A stretch of DNA of 64,000 nt from Cynocephalus volans. Its lineage: Eukaryota > Chordata > Mammalia > Dermoptera > Cynocephalidae. The notes under the pieces were generated by a model. The model ran no database searches. It saw only the letters and a list, made by a program, of their open reading frames with translations, and was not told where the DNA came from. The position numbers and the translations under genes were made by a program. Positions within the stretch are counted from its first letter, which is position 1. Every line of letters starts with the position of its first letter. The stretch lies in contig NC_084462.1 of the NCBI RefSeq assembly GCF_027409185.1, forward strand, positions 1,054,001-1,118,000, written 5' to 3'. Below, piece by piece: positions 25,201 through 60,279 of the stretch.

Positions 25201-27560
25201 GGAGATGAAAGGTCTGTTGAGTTTTACTTTATTTTGTGATGTCTGAATTTTTTTTTTTTTTCAACACATATGGCCACCCAGGGATAGCTTCGTATAAGGC
25301 AGGAGTAGGCCCACAGGAAGAAAGTTTGACCGAATTTATGATTCCTGCCAGGCCCCAGGAGGCATGAGATCGCAGACTTAACACTGGTCCTCTCAAAATT
25401 CCTCCCCTGAGTTTGTACAGGTCCCACAAAAATGTTACAAAATAAAAATCATGACAGCTAACATTCAGAAGCAAAAGTATCAGGAATGGTACTCAACACT
25501 TCAGTCACTGAGCAAACACTGAAATAGCACTTCCTACCTCATGCCAGATGCTGTGCTTTACCAATATCAACCCCTTGTTGAAACTCTGTGAGGTACAGAC
25601 TGATCATCCCCATTTTACAGACAGGGAAACTCATGCACAGAGAAGAGGTTTGCCCAAAGTCCTACAGCTGCTAAGTAGTAGAGGCAGACTTCGAATCCCT
25701 GTGCCCTGGTTCTAGAGTCTATGTGTGTTTAACCACTAAGTCATTCTGCAAAATCTCAGGAAATCCTCACAATGACCTGATTGCAACTTTACAAATGGGG
25801 AAACCAAGGAACAGAAAAGCCAAGTCACATGCCCAGAGTCATGCTAATAGAAACTAGCAGATCCGGGATTCAAATCCAAGCAGGCCAGTTCCAGAGGCCC
25901 TGTTCTCAATTTCTGAGCTATTCAGTCTGGTACTTACTAGGCTGGTGACCTTGGATGAGTCATTTAGACTCCCTAAGCCTCAGTTTCCTCATCTGTAAAA
26001 TGGGGCTGTTGTGAAAAGCAATGAGTTAATGTACGTGAAATGCTTAGAGTAGTGCCTGGCATGTAGTGAGTGCTGCTGCTATTGAGCTAATACCATCTGA
26101 CTCCAAAGCCTGTGCGCTCAACTTGTATGTCTGAGCAAACCCTGCAGAAGGAAGCTTTTGAGAGTCTCCTCTCAATAGCCTTTCTGCCACAACACATCCG
26201 ACCACCTACTGGGTAGCTTACCTCTAGAGGGGTGAAGTCATGGTTGACAAGGAACGCCAGGATAGCCGTGGGAACAACGAGGAACTCCACCCGGAACGTG
26301 TCATGGTTCCCATCATAAGTGGCTTTGAACTTGCTGTAAATCATCCAGACTGTGGTGAAGGAGCAGGCTATGTAGACCACCTAACAAGGGAGATGATGAC
26401 AAAGCACCTCAGCTCACAGGGCAGGGCCTGTGCCCCCAATAGCCTCATACCCAGGAGTCGGGAAGCCCAGCCCCCTCCTCCCTCAGACCCAGGAATCTCT
26501 CCTCCCCTGGAGTCCAGACTCTAAGTCCCCTCCCTTAGACCCAGGAATCCAGGCCCCCACCCCCTCCCTCCCTTAGACCCAGGAGTCCAGGGCCCCAGCC
26601 CCTCTCCTCCCCCAAACCTGAGAATCTGGGACCCACACCTGGCTCCCCCACCTCAGAGGGCCCAGAGAGGTGGGGTGAAGGCTTTACCTTCATGCATGTG
26701 TTGTAGAGTGAGATGTAGTTGGTGAAGAGGTCCAGGTAGCGAGCGGTGAACACCACAGCAAACAGGACCTGGCTCTTCCCTGAAATCCCTGTGGTCCAGA
26801 GAGCGAGAGAGGGACAGAGAGAGGGGAGGAGGCTGGGGGCAGGCTGCATGGGCAATAAACTAAGGCACAGCGCCTGAGACTAGCCTGTAGGTGGCTGTGG
26901 AGCGCAGCTGTCCCCGGAGCCCTCCCCAGCCACCCCGCCTGAGCAGGGCCCTTTCCCACGACCCACAGCCAGGGGGCAGCCCGGGCCCCAAAATTACTCC
27001 AGCCCGAGGCTCTGTCCCAGGCTAGGCCTCACGGCCACCATAGACTCCTCCGGGTCCTCCCACAGTCCGGACCCAAGGTGGGGCCTAGGGAGGACCCCTC
27101 CTGACCTGAGCCTCCCGGAACCAGTCACCTCCCTCCCACTCCCTTCCTGGCTGCCACAGTCCACGTCACCAACTCCCAGCCACCTCCCGGCCCGCCATGG
27201 CTCCCTGTTCTCAGGCCAGGAACCCGGGGGCTGCCCAGAGTGGGGATAGGGGAGGCTGAACTGGAGGTCTGGAGCCACCCCCACCAAATTGTATGAGCCC
27301 TCCAGTCTGGAGAAGGGAGCTCACCCCCTGGTGACCCCGACCTCACAGAAGGATCCCCCAGCAAGCAGTGGGGGGAGGGCCATGTCCCCCTAGTGCCCCC
27401 AAACCCCTCCCAGGGTCTCGGGACGCCCTCGCAAACTCTCCCCTTCTCCTGCCCTGGTGGGCCTCTCACCGGCACACGAGCGGGACTTCCAGATTTTAAG
27501 CAGTAGCAAGATGATGGCTAGGAGGTGGGAGAGGTCTCCCAGGAATCGGAAGAGATTCAT
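22219..27560 (-). CDS. KDELR1: KDELR1, KDEL ER-protein retention receptor 1 (complete)
   Basis: Five exons (27560-27470, 26788-26688, 26380-26222, 23425-23173, 22253-22219) total 639 nt, giving 212 residues, exactly the human length. The protein is a seven-helix receptor of the early Golgi that binds the C-terminal KDEL of escaped ER proteins at acidic pH and returns them in COPI vesicles. Residues known to matter are present: R5, H12, R47, E127, Y158, R169 and D193. The cytosolic tail [11 protein letters not shown] keeps the lysines used for COPI recruitment and S209, a reported PKA site. L-to-M in VWMIYSKF is the one obvious change from human. The gene converges on SYNGR4 and diverges from GRIN2D. 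Confidence 0.97.
22700..22932 (+). mobile_element. L2 3' end in KDELR1 intron 4
   Basis: CCCAGAGCCTAGCACCTGTC and a short GAAT repeat at the 3' end (about 22914-22930). Confidence 0.6.
23173..23425 (-). CDS. KDELR1: KDELR1 exon 4
   Basis: Exon of 253 nt encoding [17 protein letters not shown] through [11 protein letters not shown] plus one base. It carries E127, Y158, R169 and D193. The CTGCAG acceptor and GTAGCC donor fit the phase. Confidence 0.95.
23570..23780 (-). mobile_element. MIR fragment
   Basis: ACAGGTGAGGAAACTGAGGC and TGTAGCTAGTAAGCAGTGAA, beside KDELR1 exon 4. Confidence 0.7.
23935..24400 (+). mobile_element. L2 3' region in KDELR1 intron 3
   Basis: AAAATCCCCCAGTGGCTTCT, CTTCAAGGCTCTCCCTAATC and a GAATGAATGAGTGAAC end. 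Confidence 0.7.
24700..24895 (-). mobile_element. MIR fragment
   Basis: ACAGATGAGGAAACTGAGGC, preceded by TTATATAGCATTTACTGCAT. Confidence 0.65.
24966..25130 (+). mobile_element. tRNA-Ile-derived SINE, dimer
   Basis: Dimer in KDELR1 intron 3 with box B GGTTCGGATCCC in the first unit; the second unit runs directly into an A/G-rich tail. Confidence 0.85.
25500..25740 (-). mobile_element. MIR fragment
   Basis: ACAGACAGGGAAACTCATGC and CCTACAGCTGCTAAGTAGTA. Confidence 0.65.
25900..26085 (+). mobile_element. MIR fragment
   Basis: TCAGTTTCCTCATCTGTAAA and GAGTAGTGCCTGGCATGTAG. Confidence 0.7.
26222..26380 (-). CDS. KDELR1: KDELR1 exon 3
   Basis: Exon of 159 nt, phase 0 to 0, encoding [18 protein letters not shown] to NHDFTPLE, with a GTTAG acceptor and GTAAGC donor. 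Confidence 0.95.
26449..26632 (-). repeat. ~37-bp minisatellite-like repeat in KDELR1 intron 2
   Basis: About five units of CTCAGACCCAGGAATC/CCAGGCCCCCAGCCCC type. Confidence 0.65.
26688..26788 (-). CDS. KDELR1: KDELR1 exon 2
   Basis: Exon of 101 nt encoding [20 protein letters not shown] and on to YNTCMK, with a CCACAG acceptor and GTAAAG donor. It contains R47. Confidence 0.95.
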
Positions 27561-27860
27561 GGCTGGGGGTGCTCTGGCAGGGCTGAGCCGGAGGGAGGCA
27601 GGCTGGAAAGGGACTCCCCCCGGGGCTGTTGTTCTGGCTGTGCAGCTGGACTGGGGAGGCAGTAGAGGGGCCTTCGGGTGGCCTTCACTCTTGGGAAGGG
27701 GGTTCTGGGAGGGGGAGGCGAGGCCGGACCTGGTGGCCGCGCTAGAGCCGGGAAGAGGGAGGAGGGCGGGGGGGAGGAGTCTGGGCTTGGAGGCTCCGCC
27801 CCCAAGGGCGGGGTCCTGGCTCTCTGGCGTCCTCTACCGGCACCTTCTGCCTTGCACAGT
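27400..27860 (-). promoter_or_regulatory. KDELR1: KDELR1 CpG-rich promoter and 5' UTR region
   Basis: GC-rich DNA around exon 1 with GC-box-like GGGCGGGG elements near 27800. The transcription start is not visible; the 5' UTR probably lies within 27561-27750. Confidence 0.6.
27470..27560 (-). CDS. KDELR1: KDELR1 exon 1 (coding part)
   Basis: ATG at 27560-27558 gives [16 protein letters not shown] and ends in KSRSCA plus one base before a GTGAGA donor. It encodes the first membrane helix and the ligand-contact residues R5 and H12. Confidence 0.95.
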
Positions 27861-28123
27861 CTGCGCTGAATGCACCTTAAAGGCTACCTCTAAGGAACTT
27901 GCGGGGTCGCTGGGATCTGAAACTCCAAATCAGTTACCTTCTCCCCCAGGCAGCCTGCGTCTCTGTAAGGGACGCAGTACAGCAGCCCAGACCCTGCCCT
28001 TGACAAGGATTCGGGAGGCTGGCCTCTGAACTTTGAAAATCCTGGGCAAAGAGACCCAGAGTCTCAGCTGCCGGCTTTTGCCCCTCTCAGAGGCTTTCAG
28101 CTCCAATCCACCTAAAAGACAAG

Positions 28124-28310
28124 AAAGCAGCCCCCAGCCCCTTCCTCCCTCAGACCCAGGATTCCAGGCCCCCAGCCCCTCCCTTGGACCCAGGAGTCTA
28201 GACCCCCATCCCCCTCTTCCCTCAGACCCAGGAGCCAGGGCCCCCAGCTCCTTCCTCCCTCCAGCTCAGGAGTTTGAGCTCCTAGCCCTCTCCTCTCCCA
28301 GGACCCCCTT
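28124..28310 (-). repeat. ~37-bp minisatellite-like repeat upstream of KDELR1
   Basis: Units of TCCCTCAGACCCAGGA and CCAGGCCCCCAGCCCCTCCC, same strand as the block at 26449. Confidence 0.65.
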
Positions 28311-28975
28311 CCTTGGAACTTAGGGTTCCACCCCAACCATCTTATGGCTCAAGCATCCTAACCTCGGGAATCTAGATCCATATTCCCTTCCTCCCTCTAA
28401 GTCCCACAAACTCAGGTCCCAACGATTTTCTTTTTCAGGAACGTGCACCTTCATCCTTGTCCTCTCAGACCTTGGGGATGAAGGAGTCCCACCTAGTAGG
28501 ATCAGGGGCAAAACATGGACACAAACTACCTCAGAATTCCAGGGCCCTGGCTCCAGCTCCTGTTCCAGAATCCTTCCCTCCCCCTCCCTATGCCCCCCGA
28601 ACACACTCCCAGCCTCCACCTTCAAGGGCCCAAGTGTCCTGTACCACACTCCACCTCAGAGCTGCATGGGTGACTTTATAGAAGTTCTGGCCTGACCTCT
28701 CTAGCAAAACTGACAGGATGGGCAGCTGGCCTTTTGGGACCCTCAAGAGGCGAGACCATAGTCTGGATTACTGTACACCTATGAGCCGGCAGATGCTGCT
28801 TTCCTTCTGGATATTTGAGCATCCATGGGTGATGGGGGCTAGAGTCTCTCAATTAAAAAGGGTTACAGAGGTATTGGCTTCCTCAGAAGGATGGATCAAC
28901 GGGATGCCTGAGGGTAACATCTATGAATCCTTGGTCCCCAAGAGTGACGTGTGCTGGGAGAGAGAGTCCCTAAAA

Positions 28976-29158
28976 GGGACTCAGGCTTGGAGGAAGGGTT
29001 CCAGATTCCTGGGTCCTACTGGAGGAGGGATTCTTGGACTCTTGGGTCTGAGAGAGGAGGATCTGAGGTCTGGACTCCTGAGTGTGAGAGAGGAGGGGCT
29101 GGAGGCCTGGACCCCTGGTTCTGAGGGAGGAGGAGCTGCAGGCCTGGACTCCTGACTC
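28976..29158 (+). repeat. ~37-bp minisatellite-like repeat, inverted copy
   Basis: Units of GACTCCTGAGTGTGAGAGAG and AGGAGGGGCTGGAGGCCTGG, the reverse complement of the 28124 block. Confidence 0.65.
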
Positions 29159-29830
29159 CATGATGGAGACCTAGTTTGCAGGGCCTGGCCTTCTGGGGCA
29201 ATAGAAGCCAAATGATGGGTCTTAGCATGGAGGACACTGAAGTCAGGAAAAACTCTCCTGCTTCCCAAGCCTCAAAGTGGGGAGGGGGCAGAGGGCAGTA
29301 ACCTTGGTCCTAAAGTCTAGGTCCAAAGCTGGTGTCTCCATACCAAGTTCTTAGTCCCTGACCGTCCCCCCGTTTTTCCTCCCTTTTTATTTGCAGCCCC
29401 CCACTCTCTTGTCCCAGGAGGAAGGCAGAGGCTGGGAGCTGGGGATGGGAGTCGCCCCCTCCCCCAGCACTGACAAGAGGAGGGGTCTCCAGAGAGGCCA
29501 GGAGGGGGGGCTGTGGGTCTTCCGGCAAGGGCGGACGGGGACTGAATGCTAATCGCATCCTGAGTGTGTGTGTTAGAACAGAGCGAGTGTGCCAGTCCCT
29601 CCCGCTCTGGTGTCTCCAAGCCGCGGCTGCCGCCTCCACCCTGCACTGGCAGCCTTCCTCGGCCACCGGTGCCCAGCCGGGGGGGAAGGGGGCAGTGGGG
29701 GGGAGTACTGGCCGGGGTGGGTCCGCCTAGCCCCCCAGGGTCTCTCGTGCGTCTGCCATCTGCCCGGTGAGAATGTGTGTGTCCGGGTGTCTGGGGCTGG
29801 CTGGTGGAGAGGGGGGGTGTGTCTGTGTAG

Positions 29831-30391
<561 letters not shown>

Positions 30392-30699
30392 TGACCCAGA
30401 CAGACAGACAGACACAGACGCTGGGGGTGTGGGGTGTGGGGGGAGGCTAAGGGCACAAAGGGAGGGGGTGAGAATGAGCGAGGGAGAGGCGGGACCGGAC
30501 ACATGGAAGGGAAGGAGGAGCTGGGGCTGAAATAGCAGAAGGGGGCACCCTGGGTGGGCGGAGGGGGGATCCCCACGGGGTCGGGGCAGCAAGAGGACAC
30601 CCTGACAGCCTCCGCAATGTCCGGGGCCCAACTTCCAGCGCAACATGTGTAGCCGCGTCCTCGCCTAGTCCGGGTGGCTGCAACCTTGGGGGACAGACA

Positions 30700-30919
30700 G
30701 GGCAGGACAGGACCAAGGAAGAGGAGGGAGAGACGGAGCCAGGGACAGGCAGGAGGTCCCTACCACCACCGCCACTGCTGCCACCACCGCTGCCGCCGCC
30801 CCAGGGCCTGGCCCCCCCATTGGCTTCCCAAGCCCTCCGCAGAATCTTCGGGTCGCTGGACGCTGGGTTCCGGTCCTGGCCCCCCTACAATCCCCCCCAC
30901 AGAACAGGGTCATGAAAAG
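30700..30919 (+). other. GRIN2D: GRIN2D inferred non-coding exon 1 (5' UTR, 3' end placed)
   Basis: A strong donor AAAAG|GTAAGG follows 30919 in the CpG-rich region upstream of the GRIN2D start, and the next good acceptor is CGCTCAG at 34195. The left limit is arbitrary. An ATG at 30912 opens a short upstream frame across the splice. Confidence 0.5.
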
Positions 30920-31769
30920 GTAAGGCCGGCACAGGGGATGAAGGGGTGGGAGTGGGAATGTGGACCCCCAAATCTAGGACAGCGAAAGTTGGCCACGGGC
31001 CTGTGGAGGAAGGGGGGTTGAATGGTGGGCAAGAGTCTTAACCCCCACAGCTCCCTCGTCCCTCGGGGATTCTCCTTCGCCCCCTCTTTTTCTCCCTCTC
31101 TGAGACCCTTTTCCTGGGTCTCTGCACCTCAGACTTCCTAAGCCCCCCATTTCTCTGACACTTTGCTCGTTCTCCCCAGCCCCACATACCTGACACCCCA
31201 CATCTCTCTGTCCCTCCATCTCTCCATCTCATCTTCTCTCTGCACCCCCATCCCCCGCATCAGTCTCCCCATCACTGGCCGTCCCTCTCCCTCTCTCCTC
31301 TCAATTACCCCTCCCATCTCAGAGCTATGAGTCTGCTATTAATACCTCTGCCAAGGACCTTGAGGGCATCCAGGCCCCCCAGCACCCTTTGCCCCAAGCT
31401 ACCACCCGTTCCTCAAGGTTCTGGAATACCCTTCCAGCCTCTTCCAAGCACTAAGATTAGGATGGGGAGAGATGGGTGTTGTGTGTGTGTGTTGGTAGGG
31501 GAAATGGGATGCCTTCTGCAGCAGGACTTGGGGGGGGGTGAGTTGTTGATCAAAGTGGACTCTCGTCTCTTCTGTGATGGATGTGGGGGGGAGCAACAGA
31601 GACAGGGACACCCCAGGAAATCTCTGGCACCCTCCTCCTCCTCAACTCGGGGACAGACTGTGCTGTGTACAGGATTTGAGTGGGGTGACTGGGGAGGCTG
31701 GAGCTGGGGGAGCACCCAGGTTGTTGGGACTGATGGGATTTGAGACAAAAAGGGTGTCCTTAAAGGAGG

Positions 31770-32270
31770 AAAGGGCTGGGAACTCAGGCTCCTGGGTCTT
31801 GGGGGAAGAGGGGAGCTGGGGACCTGGACTCTTGGTTCTTGCAGGCAGAGGAGGCTGGGCACCCAGATATCTGAGTCTTGGGACAGGAGGGAAATGGGAC
31901 CGCTGTTTCCTCAAAGAGAACAAAGCTGAACACTCGGGGGTAGGGAGCTGATAGCCAGAACTCATGAGTCTTTATGGGAGAAGCTGTGTCTGAGGGAGGA
32001 GGGGGCCAGGGGCTCAGTCTCCTGAGTCCCTGACAGGGCAGAGGATGGGGATCTGGACTCTTTAGCCCCTGTGTGGATGGAGGTGGGAAGTGAGACTCAT
32101 GAGGAGGCAGAAATTGGGGGCCTGGACTCTGTGATCCCTGAGGGTGTGGGTTCTGGGGATTGGAGGACTGGGGATGCCACTTCTCAGTCCCTGGAGGAGT
32201 GGGAGACTGCCCTCCTGAATCCCTTATGGGAAAGGACTGGGCATCTAGCATCCTGAGGTGGGTGGGTCTG
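31770..32270 (+). repeat. ~37-bp minisatellite-like repeat in GRIN2D intron 1
   Basis: Degenerate units such as CTGGGGACCTGGACTCTTGG continue for about 0.5 kb. A short opposite-strand piece lies at 32802-32870. Confidence 0.55.
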
Positions 32271-33149
32271 GCAGCTGCCCTCCTGGGCCTGGGCAGGGAG
32301 CAGAACCCTGGGGTTCCCAAGGGCAGAGGCGGAGGAGGGGTTGAGGGGTGAGCATCCACCAGGAAGGGAGGGGAGAGTGAGCGTTAACCCCGTGGGGGCC
32401 AGGCCACAGCTGTGGGTTATTTTGGGGGTGGAAGGGGGCTATTCTGAGTGCTGATTGAGCCAGCTGCTTGGGGAAGGGCAATGGAGAGGAGGGGCGAGGA
32501 GGAGCCAGAATTTAGGAGGGACTGGCATGCTAGGAGCTCCCACCCCCTTCCCTGGGGACACAGTGGCCCAGGATCCCTGAGAAGTTGGGGTGGTGAAGAA
32601 ATGGGAGGGGCCGAGGCCTCTAGGCAGAGGAGGGGGTATGGGCCTTTCTCCCACTCTGGCTGTCTGTGGGGTGGAAGAAGCCTGCGCTACCATGGCAACT
32701 GGACAAGAGCCTGGTTGACAGCCAAGAGAGAACCCTTCTCTGTCTGGACCCTCACCCCTTCAGAAAGCCCCTGATGCAGGCTCCAGTCTCTCTCTTGGAA
32801 CCAGGAATCCGAGCCCACAGTGGCCTCCTCCCTCAGACCCAGGACCCCGGAGTCTGGGCTCCCAGCCCAACCACCCTAAGCAGCTAGTATTCAGCAGGGG
32901 GCATAGGAAGAGACGCTGTATTTCCTCTAATTTATTAAATTGCTCTGGGCTGGGAGCGAGGGACCCCCCCCCCCCCCCCAGCTATCCACAGCTGTGCCCG
33001 TCAATCTCACATCCCAGCCTGGGCCATGACTCTCTTTTTCGCTTTCATTGAGAATGGGGGGACAGGAGTAAGGGGACAAAAATGGGTTGGGGTTGGGGTG
33101 AGGCATAAGGTTGTGGGGGCATTTTTGCTCCTTGGGATGCCCACTAATT

Positions 33150-55953
<22,804 letters not shown>

Positions 55954-56089
55954 TGAGGGGTCAGGGTTCATTCATCAGCCTCCAAGGTTAGCCCAGGGTG
56001 GGTCAGCTTGGAGGGCGGAGTGAGGGTGGGGAGTGAACTCCCACTTCAAGGAGTAGGATCCTTGTAATGTTTTCAGGGATCCAGTCGTT

Positions 56090-56325
56090 ATAGATTCTGG
56101 GGTGACTGCCAAGGTTCAAATCCTGGCTGTGCCCCTTCTTAGCTCTGTGACCTTGGGCAAGTTACTCAACCTCTCTGAACCTCAGTTTCCTCCTCTGTAA
56201 AATGAGGATAACAAGAGCATCCCCATTATAATGATCATAAGGTCATTATAAGAAATAAATTAGTTAATACATGCAAAACACTTAGAACAGTGCCTGGCAC
56301 ACTGTAGGTGTTTGTTGATATTATC
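56090..56325 (+). mobile_element. MIR, well preserved
   Basis: TCTGTGACCTTGGGCAAGTT, CCTCTGTAAAATGAGGATAA and AACAGTGCCTGGCACACTGT in order. Confidence 0.75.
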
Positions 56326-56389
56326 ATTATCATTGTTATTATCATTAGATCTAACCTTACTGGAATCAATATTTGGATTATGTTGTTCT

Positions 56390-56495
56390 TTTTGCTTTTC
56401 TTTCCTTTTTTTTGCAGTGGGGGGGGGCTGGCCAATATGGGGATCCAAACCCTTGACCTTGGTGTTACAAGGCTGTGCTCTAACCAACTGAACTA
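56390..56495 (-). mobile_element. tRNA-Ile-derived SINE, monomer
   Basis: A T-rich start followed by GGCTGGCCAATATGGGGATC and ending at CTAACCAACTGAACTAATG. Confidence 0.75.
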
Positions 56496-57472
56496 ATGTT
56501 GTTTTTTATTTTTATCACATCAGTTTCCCAAATCATAGGGATAAAGTTAAGTTCAGGCTCCAAAGTGCAGCCCAAGATTACAACAAAACTGAACACAGTA
56601 ACTCTCTCCCTGTCCCTCATTTATCCAGTCCTTCATCGTGTATTTATTTCCTTATTCCCTACTCTATGCTAGACAGTGAACAAGTAGACCACAATTCCTG
56701 CCCTCAGAGTGCTTAGGGTGTAGAGGTAAGAAATGAACAATAAACATGCAAATAGAAAAATTGGCAAGATCATCTCAGAAAAGTGATGGTGAACTAGAGT
56801 ATGGCTGGGCTGGGATATTTTCACTAGGGTGTTCAGGGCAGCCTTCTCAGATTTGAGCAGAGAGCCCTGAAGGCGGTGAGGGAGCTGGCCAGATGGACTT
56901 ATGGAGGAAGAACCTTGCAGGCAGAGGGAAGAGTGTGTGCAATGAGTCTTAGGCAGGTGTGGTGTTGGTTTATTGGAGGAACAGCAGGAAGGCCAGTGGG
57001 GCTGATGGGCAGAGAGCCCAGGTAAAAGGATAGATAAGGGGATGACAGTTGGTGTGACATCTGAGGCCAAGGTCAGGGCTGGACTTGATTCCAAGGGCAG
57101 TGAGAAAACATGGGGTGGGAAGACTTAAAGTAGGGAAGGATGTAATTTAATTTCTGTTTTTAAATGCCCCATCTGGCTGCAGTGTGGAGAATGGATGGAG
57201 GGCAGCATAAGTAGGACCAGCGTGGAGGCCACCACATCATGTAGATCACCTTCCCCAAGGTCCACCCTCTGCTCACCCCTCAAGTAGCCAGTCCTAACTG
57301 GATCTTTGTTACCCCTCTGTCTTGATTAGAATTGTGCTGCAAGAAAAGGAACCCAGCCTTTTCTGACTTAAGTAAAATGGATGGGTCAGCATACGGATAC
57401 AGGGGAATCTCTCAGAACCAGTTGCAGAAAGTAAGGCTTTGTGGAAATGTGAAAGTCATTAAATTCATTTAA

Positions 57473-57652
57473 TTTTTTTTTTTTTTTTTTTTTTTTAAAA
57501 GATGACTGGTAAGGGGATCTTAACCCTTGACTTGGTGTTGTCAGCACCACGCTCAGCCAGTGAGCGAACCGGCCATCCGTATATGGGATCCGAACCCGGG
57601 GCCTTGGTGTTCTCAGCACCGCACTCTCCCGAGTGAGCCACGGGCCGGTCCC
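57473..57652 (-). mobile_element. tRNA-Ile-derived SINE, dimer
   Basis: Long poly-T, two units, linker CCGTATATGGGATCC, ending CGGGCCGGTCC. Confidence 0.85.
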
Positions 57653-58362
57653 TCATTTAATGTTTAAAGAGCACCAACTGTTATGCCAGGTACAGTTTCT
57701 GCACTGGATAATAATAGTCAACAAAATAGGTAAGTTTCCTGGGTCAGTTAAGAGTGCTTAAACAGACAGAGGTTTCTTTATCTCTCACAGTAAGAAGTCC
57801 AGGGCTGACATGATAGCTCAAAGACACTATTAACACTCTGAACTCTTTCCATATTTTTGTTCCACTGAGCTTGCAGCATAGAACTTCATGTTCATTTTGG
57901 TTGCCTTATGGTCACAAGAAGGTTGCTGCACCTCTGTGGGTCACATCTTAGTTCCAGGCAAGGAGGAGGAAGGGTAAAAGAGTGGAAGGTTTTCTTCTGG
58001 CAAGGCTTTGACTTTTTATTGGGGAAAATATGCCTTTCACAGGGACTTTGGGCTATTTCTGAGAATGTGTCAGATGGCCTCTCCTTGCTGCAAGGGAAGT
58101 AAGGAAACTGAATATGTTAGCCTTCCGGATTCTGTTATAGAAGAAGGCAAAGGAGAAGGTTGTACATGGAGAAGTGGCAGCGAAGCCATCTGCCCTTCCC
58201 ACCCTCATGGAGTTTGTATTTCCCTACCCAGCAAGTTCTCTCTCATGCCTTTTTCTTTCTCGAGTGTTCTATCTTCTCTCTCAATTTCTGGGGGTCACGT
58301 GGTCTCTTATCTCCCATCTCTCTGTGTGTTCTCTGTGCTTTCCCTACAAGCCTCTCATTTCT

Positions 58363-58540
58363 TTTCTTTTCTTTTTTTTTTTTTTAAAGATGACTGTAAG
58401 GGGATCTTAACCCTTGACTTGGTGTTGTCATCACCACGCTCTCTGAAGTGAGCTAACCAGCCATCCCTATATACGATCCAAACCCGTGGCCTTGGTGTTA
58501 TCAGCACCACACTCTCCCAAGTTAGCCATGGGCTGGCCCT
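58363..58540 (-). mobile_element. tRNA-Ile-derived SINE, dimer
   Basis: Flanked by the duplicated AAGCCTCTCATTTCT (58348-58362 and 58542-58556). Confidence 0.85.
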
Positions 58541-59398
58541 AAAGCCTCTCATTTCTGATACTGAGAACTTCAGCACTTCCTTATCAGTCACCAATTCTTA
58601 TCTTGCCTCTAGTAACTGCTGTTCTCTCTGCCCCACTTCACCCCTGTCATGGATTTGTCTCTTTATCCTTTACCCTCTTCTTTGAATCACCATTAGCATG
58701 AGGTGATTTTTGTCACAGACTTTTCTTTTTTAAGCAAGGCTTTGGGCAGGTCCACTGCAAAGTTTTACAGAGCTTGATGCAATAGTATAAATGGAAGCTC
58801 ACATACCATATGTAACTATTTAAATTTTATAAATCAAGCTAGCAAACCATTCAACATATTGGACTCTCCTGCCTTGACAGATATACCTTCTTATCAACCA
58901 GAAAGACTATTAAATTCAAGTTAAGAATCCTCGTACTCCTCTCAGGGTTCCATTAGATAACCCTACTCCTTGTCTTTCCACCTGAATCTGTTTCCTTACC
59001 ATTTCCAGCTTCTAGTGGCTGCCCACATTCTTTGGCTCATGGCCCCAGATCATTCTGACCTCTCCTTGCATTGACACATCTCTTTCTCTGACTGACCCTC
59101 TTGCCTCCCTTTTATAAGAATGCTCATGATTACATTGCACCCAGCCAGATAATACAGAATAATCTCCCCATTTCAAGATCCTTAACTTAATCCTATCTGC
59201 AAAGTCTTTCATCATGTAAAGTAACAGATTTCCAAGTTCCAGATATTCGGGTATGAATGGATATCCTGCCCACCACAGATTCCCAAAGCATAAACTCCAA
59301 GAGAGGTGTGAATTCTGGGTGGGCACAAACCCTTGGCCCCAGGAACTCTTCTCCCTGTGTGTGTGTGGTTCAGAGCCCTTAAAAAATGGGGTCTACAG

Positions 59399-59570
59399 GC
59401 CGGCCCGTGGCTCACTCGGTAGAGTGCGGTGCTGATAACACCAAGGCCACGGGTTCGGATCCTATATAGGGATGGCCGGTTTGCTCACTGGCTGAGCATG
59501 GTGCTGACAACACCAAGCCAAGGGTTGAGATCCCCTTACTGGTCATCTTTTTTTTAAAAAAAAAAAAAGT
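59399..59570 (+). mobile_element. tRNA-Ile-derived SINE, dimer
   Basis: GGCCGGCCCGTGGCTCACTC with intact box B GGGTTCGGATCC and a TATATAGGGATGG linker; one of the best preserved copies. Confidence 0.88.
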
Positions 59571-59731
59571 GGGGTCTAGAACTGCCCGCTCTTGCCCAGG
59601 GTCTAAGATGGGTATTGAGTTTGGATAATCATAGACAAAGGTGACAGGACACAATACATAACAGGGGGACTTTTTTTCTTTTTTACATTGTGCATTCATC
59701 CATCAATTCTTTCTTTCAACAAGTATTTATC

Positions 59732-59820
59732 AAGTTTTTTTTTTTAAAGATGACCAGTAGGGGGATCTTAATCCTTGACTTGGTGTTGTCAGCACCACGC
59801 TCTCCCAAGTGAGCGGGCCT
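59732..59820 (-). mobile_element. SINE fragment (second unit only)
   Basis: Poly-T, AAAGATGACCAGTAGGGGGA, ending CTCTCCCAAGTGAGCGGGC. Confidence 0.75.
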
Positions 59821-60149
59821 ATCAAGAGCTTTTAATGTTAGGCTCGTACCAGATGCCTAAGTCCCTATTTACTTGTAGCTTCCATTCTAGTAGGGCGGAG
59901 GCAGGAAGCCCACAGATGAAATGAATATCATATCCCTTAAAGTATCTCAGATCTTAAGCATCTTGCCACAGGGAATTTCTCTTTGACCATCTTTCTCCCC
60001 AGTTCTGCTTGCATCCATGCTGCACTCCAGCTGCTTCCCTTCTCCCTGGAGAAACACTGTCTACTTCTCCAGTTGACTACATATAAATGCCTGGGCTTCT
60101 GATTTCCCCATGGCCTAGGAGTTCCAGACGGTGTCCTGGAGGTGCTTAA

Positions 60150-60265
60150 CAGTAATGGTTTGAGAACCAGGTGGTCCTGGGTTCGAATGGGAACTACACT
60201 CTTTACTTGCTGTGGGTCCTGGGGTAGGTCAGTTCAGCTCCTGAGCCTTAATTTTCGCCTCTGTA
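60150..60265 (+). mobile_element. MIR fragment
   Basis: GGTTTGAGAACCAGGTGGTC then TCCTGGGTTCGAATGGGAAC and a diverged 3' half. Confidence 0.5.
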
Positions 60266-60279
60266 ATTCCGGGTCAGAG

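Larger units (their letters stand above)
23426..26221 (-). other. KDELR1: KDELR1 intron 3
   Basis: Intron of 2.8 kb between exons 3 and 4. It holds MIR fragments (23570-23780, 24700-24895, 25500-25740, 25900-26085), an L2 3' end (23935-24400) and a dimeric SINE (24966-25130). Confidence 0.75.

Noticed and set aside
26449-29158. CRISPR-like array
   Set aside because: Units are degenerate, without fixed spacers, and the DNA is plainly mammalian.
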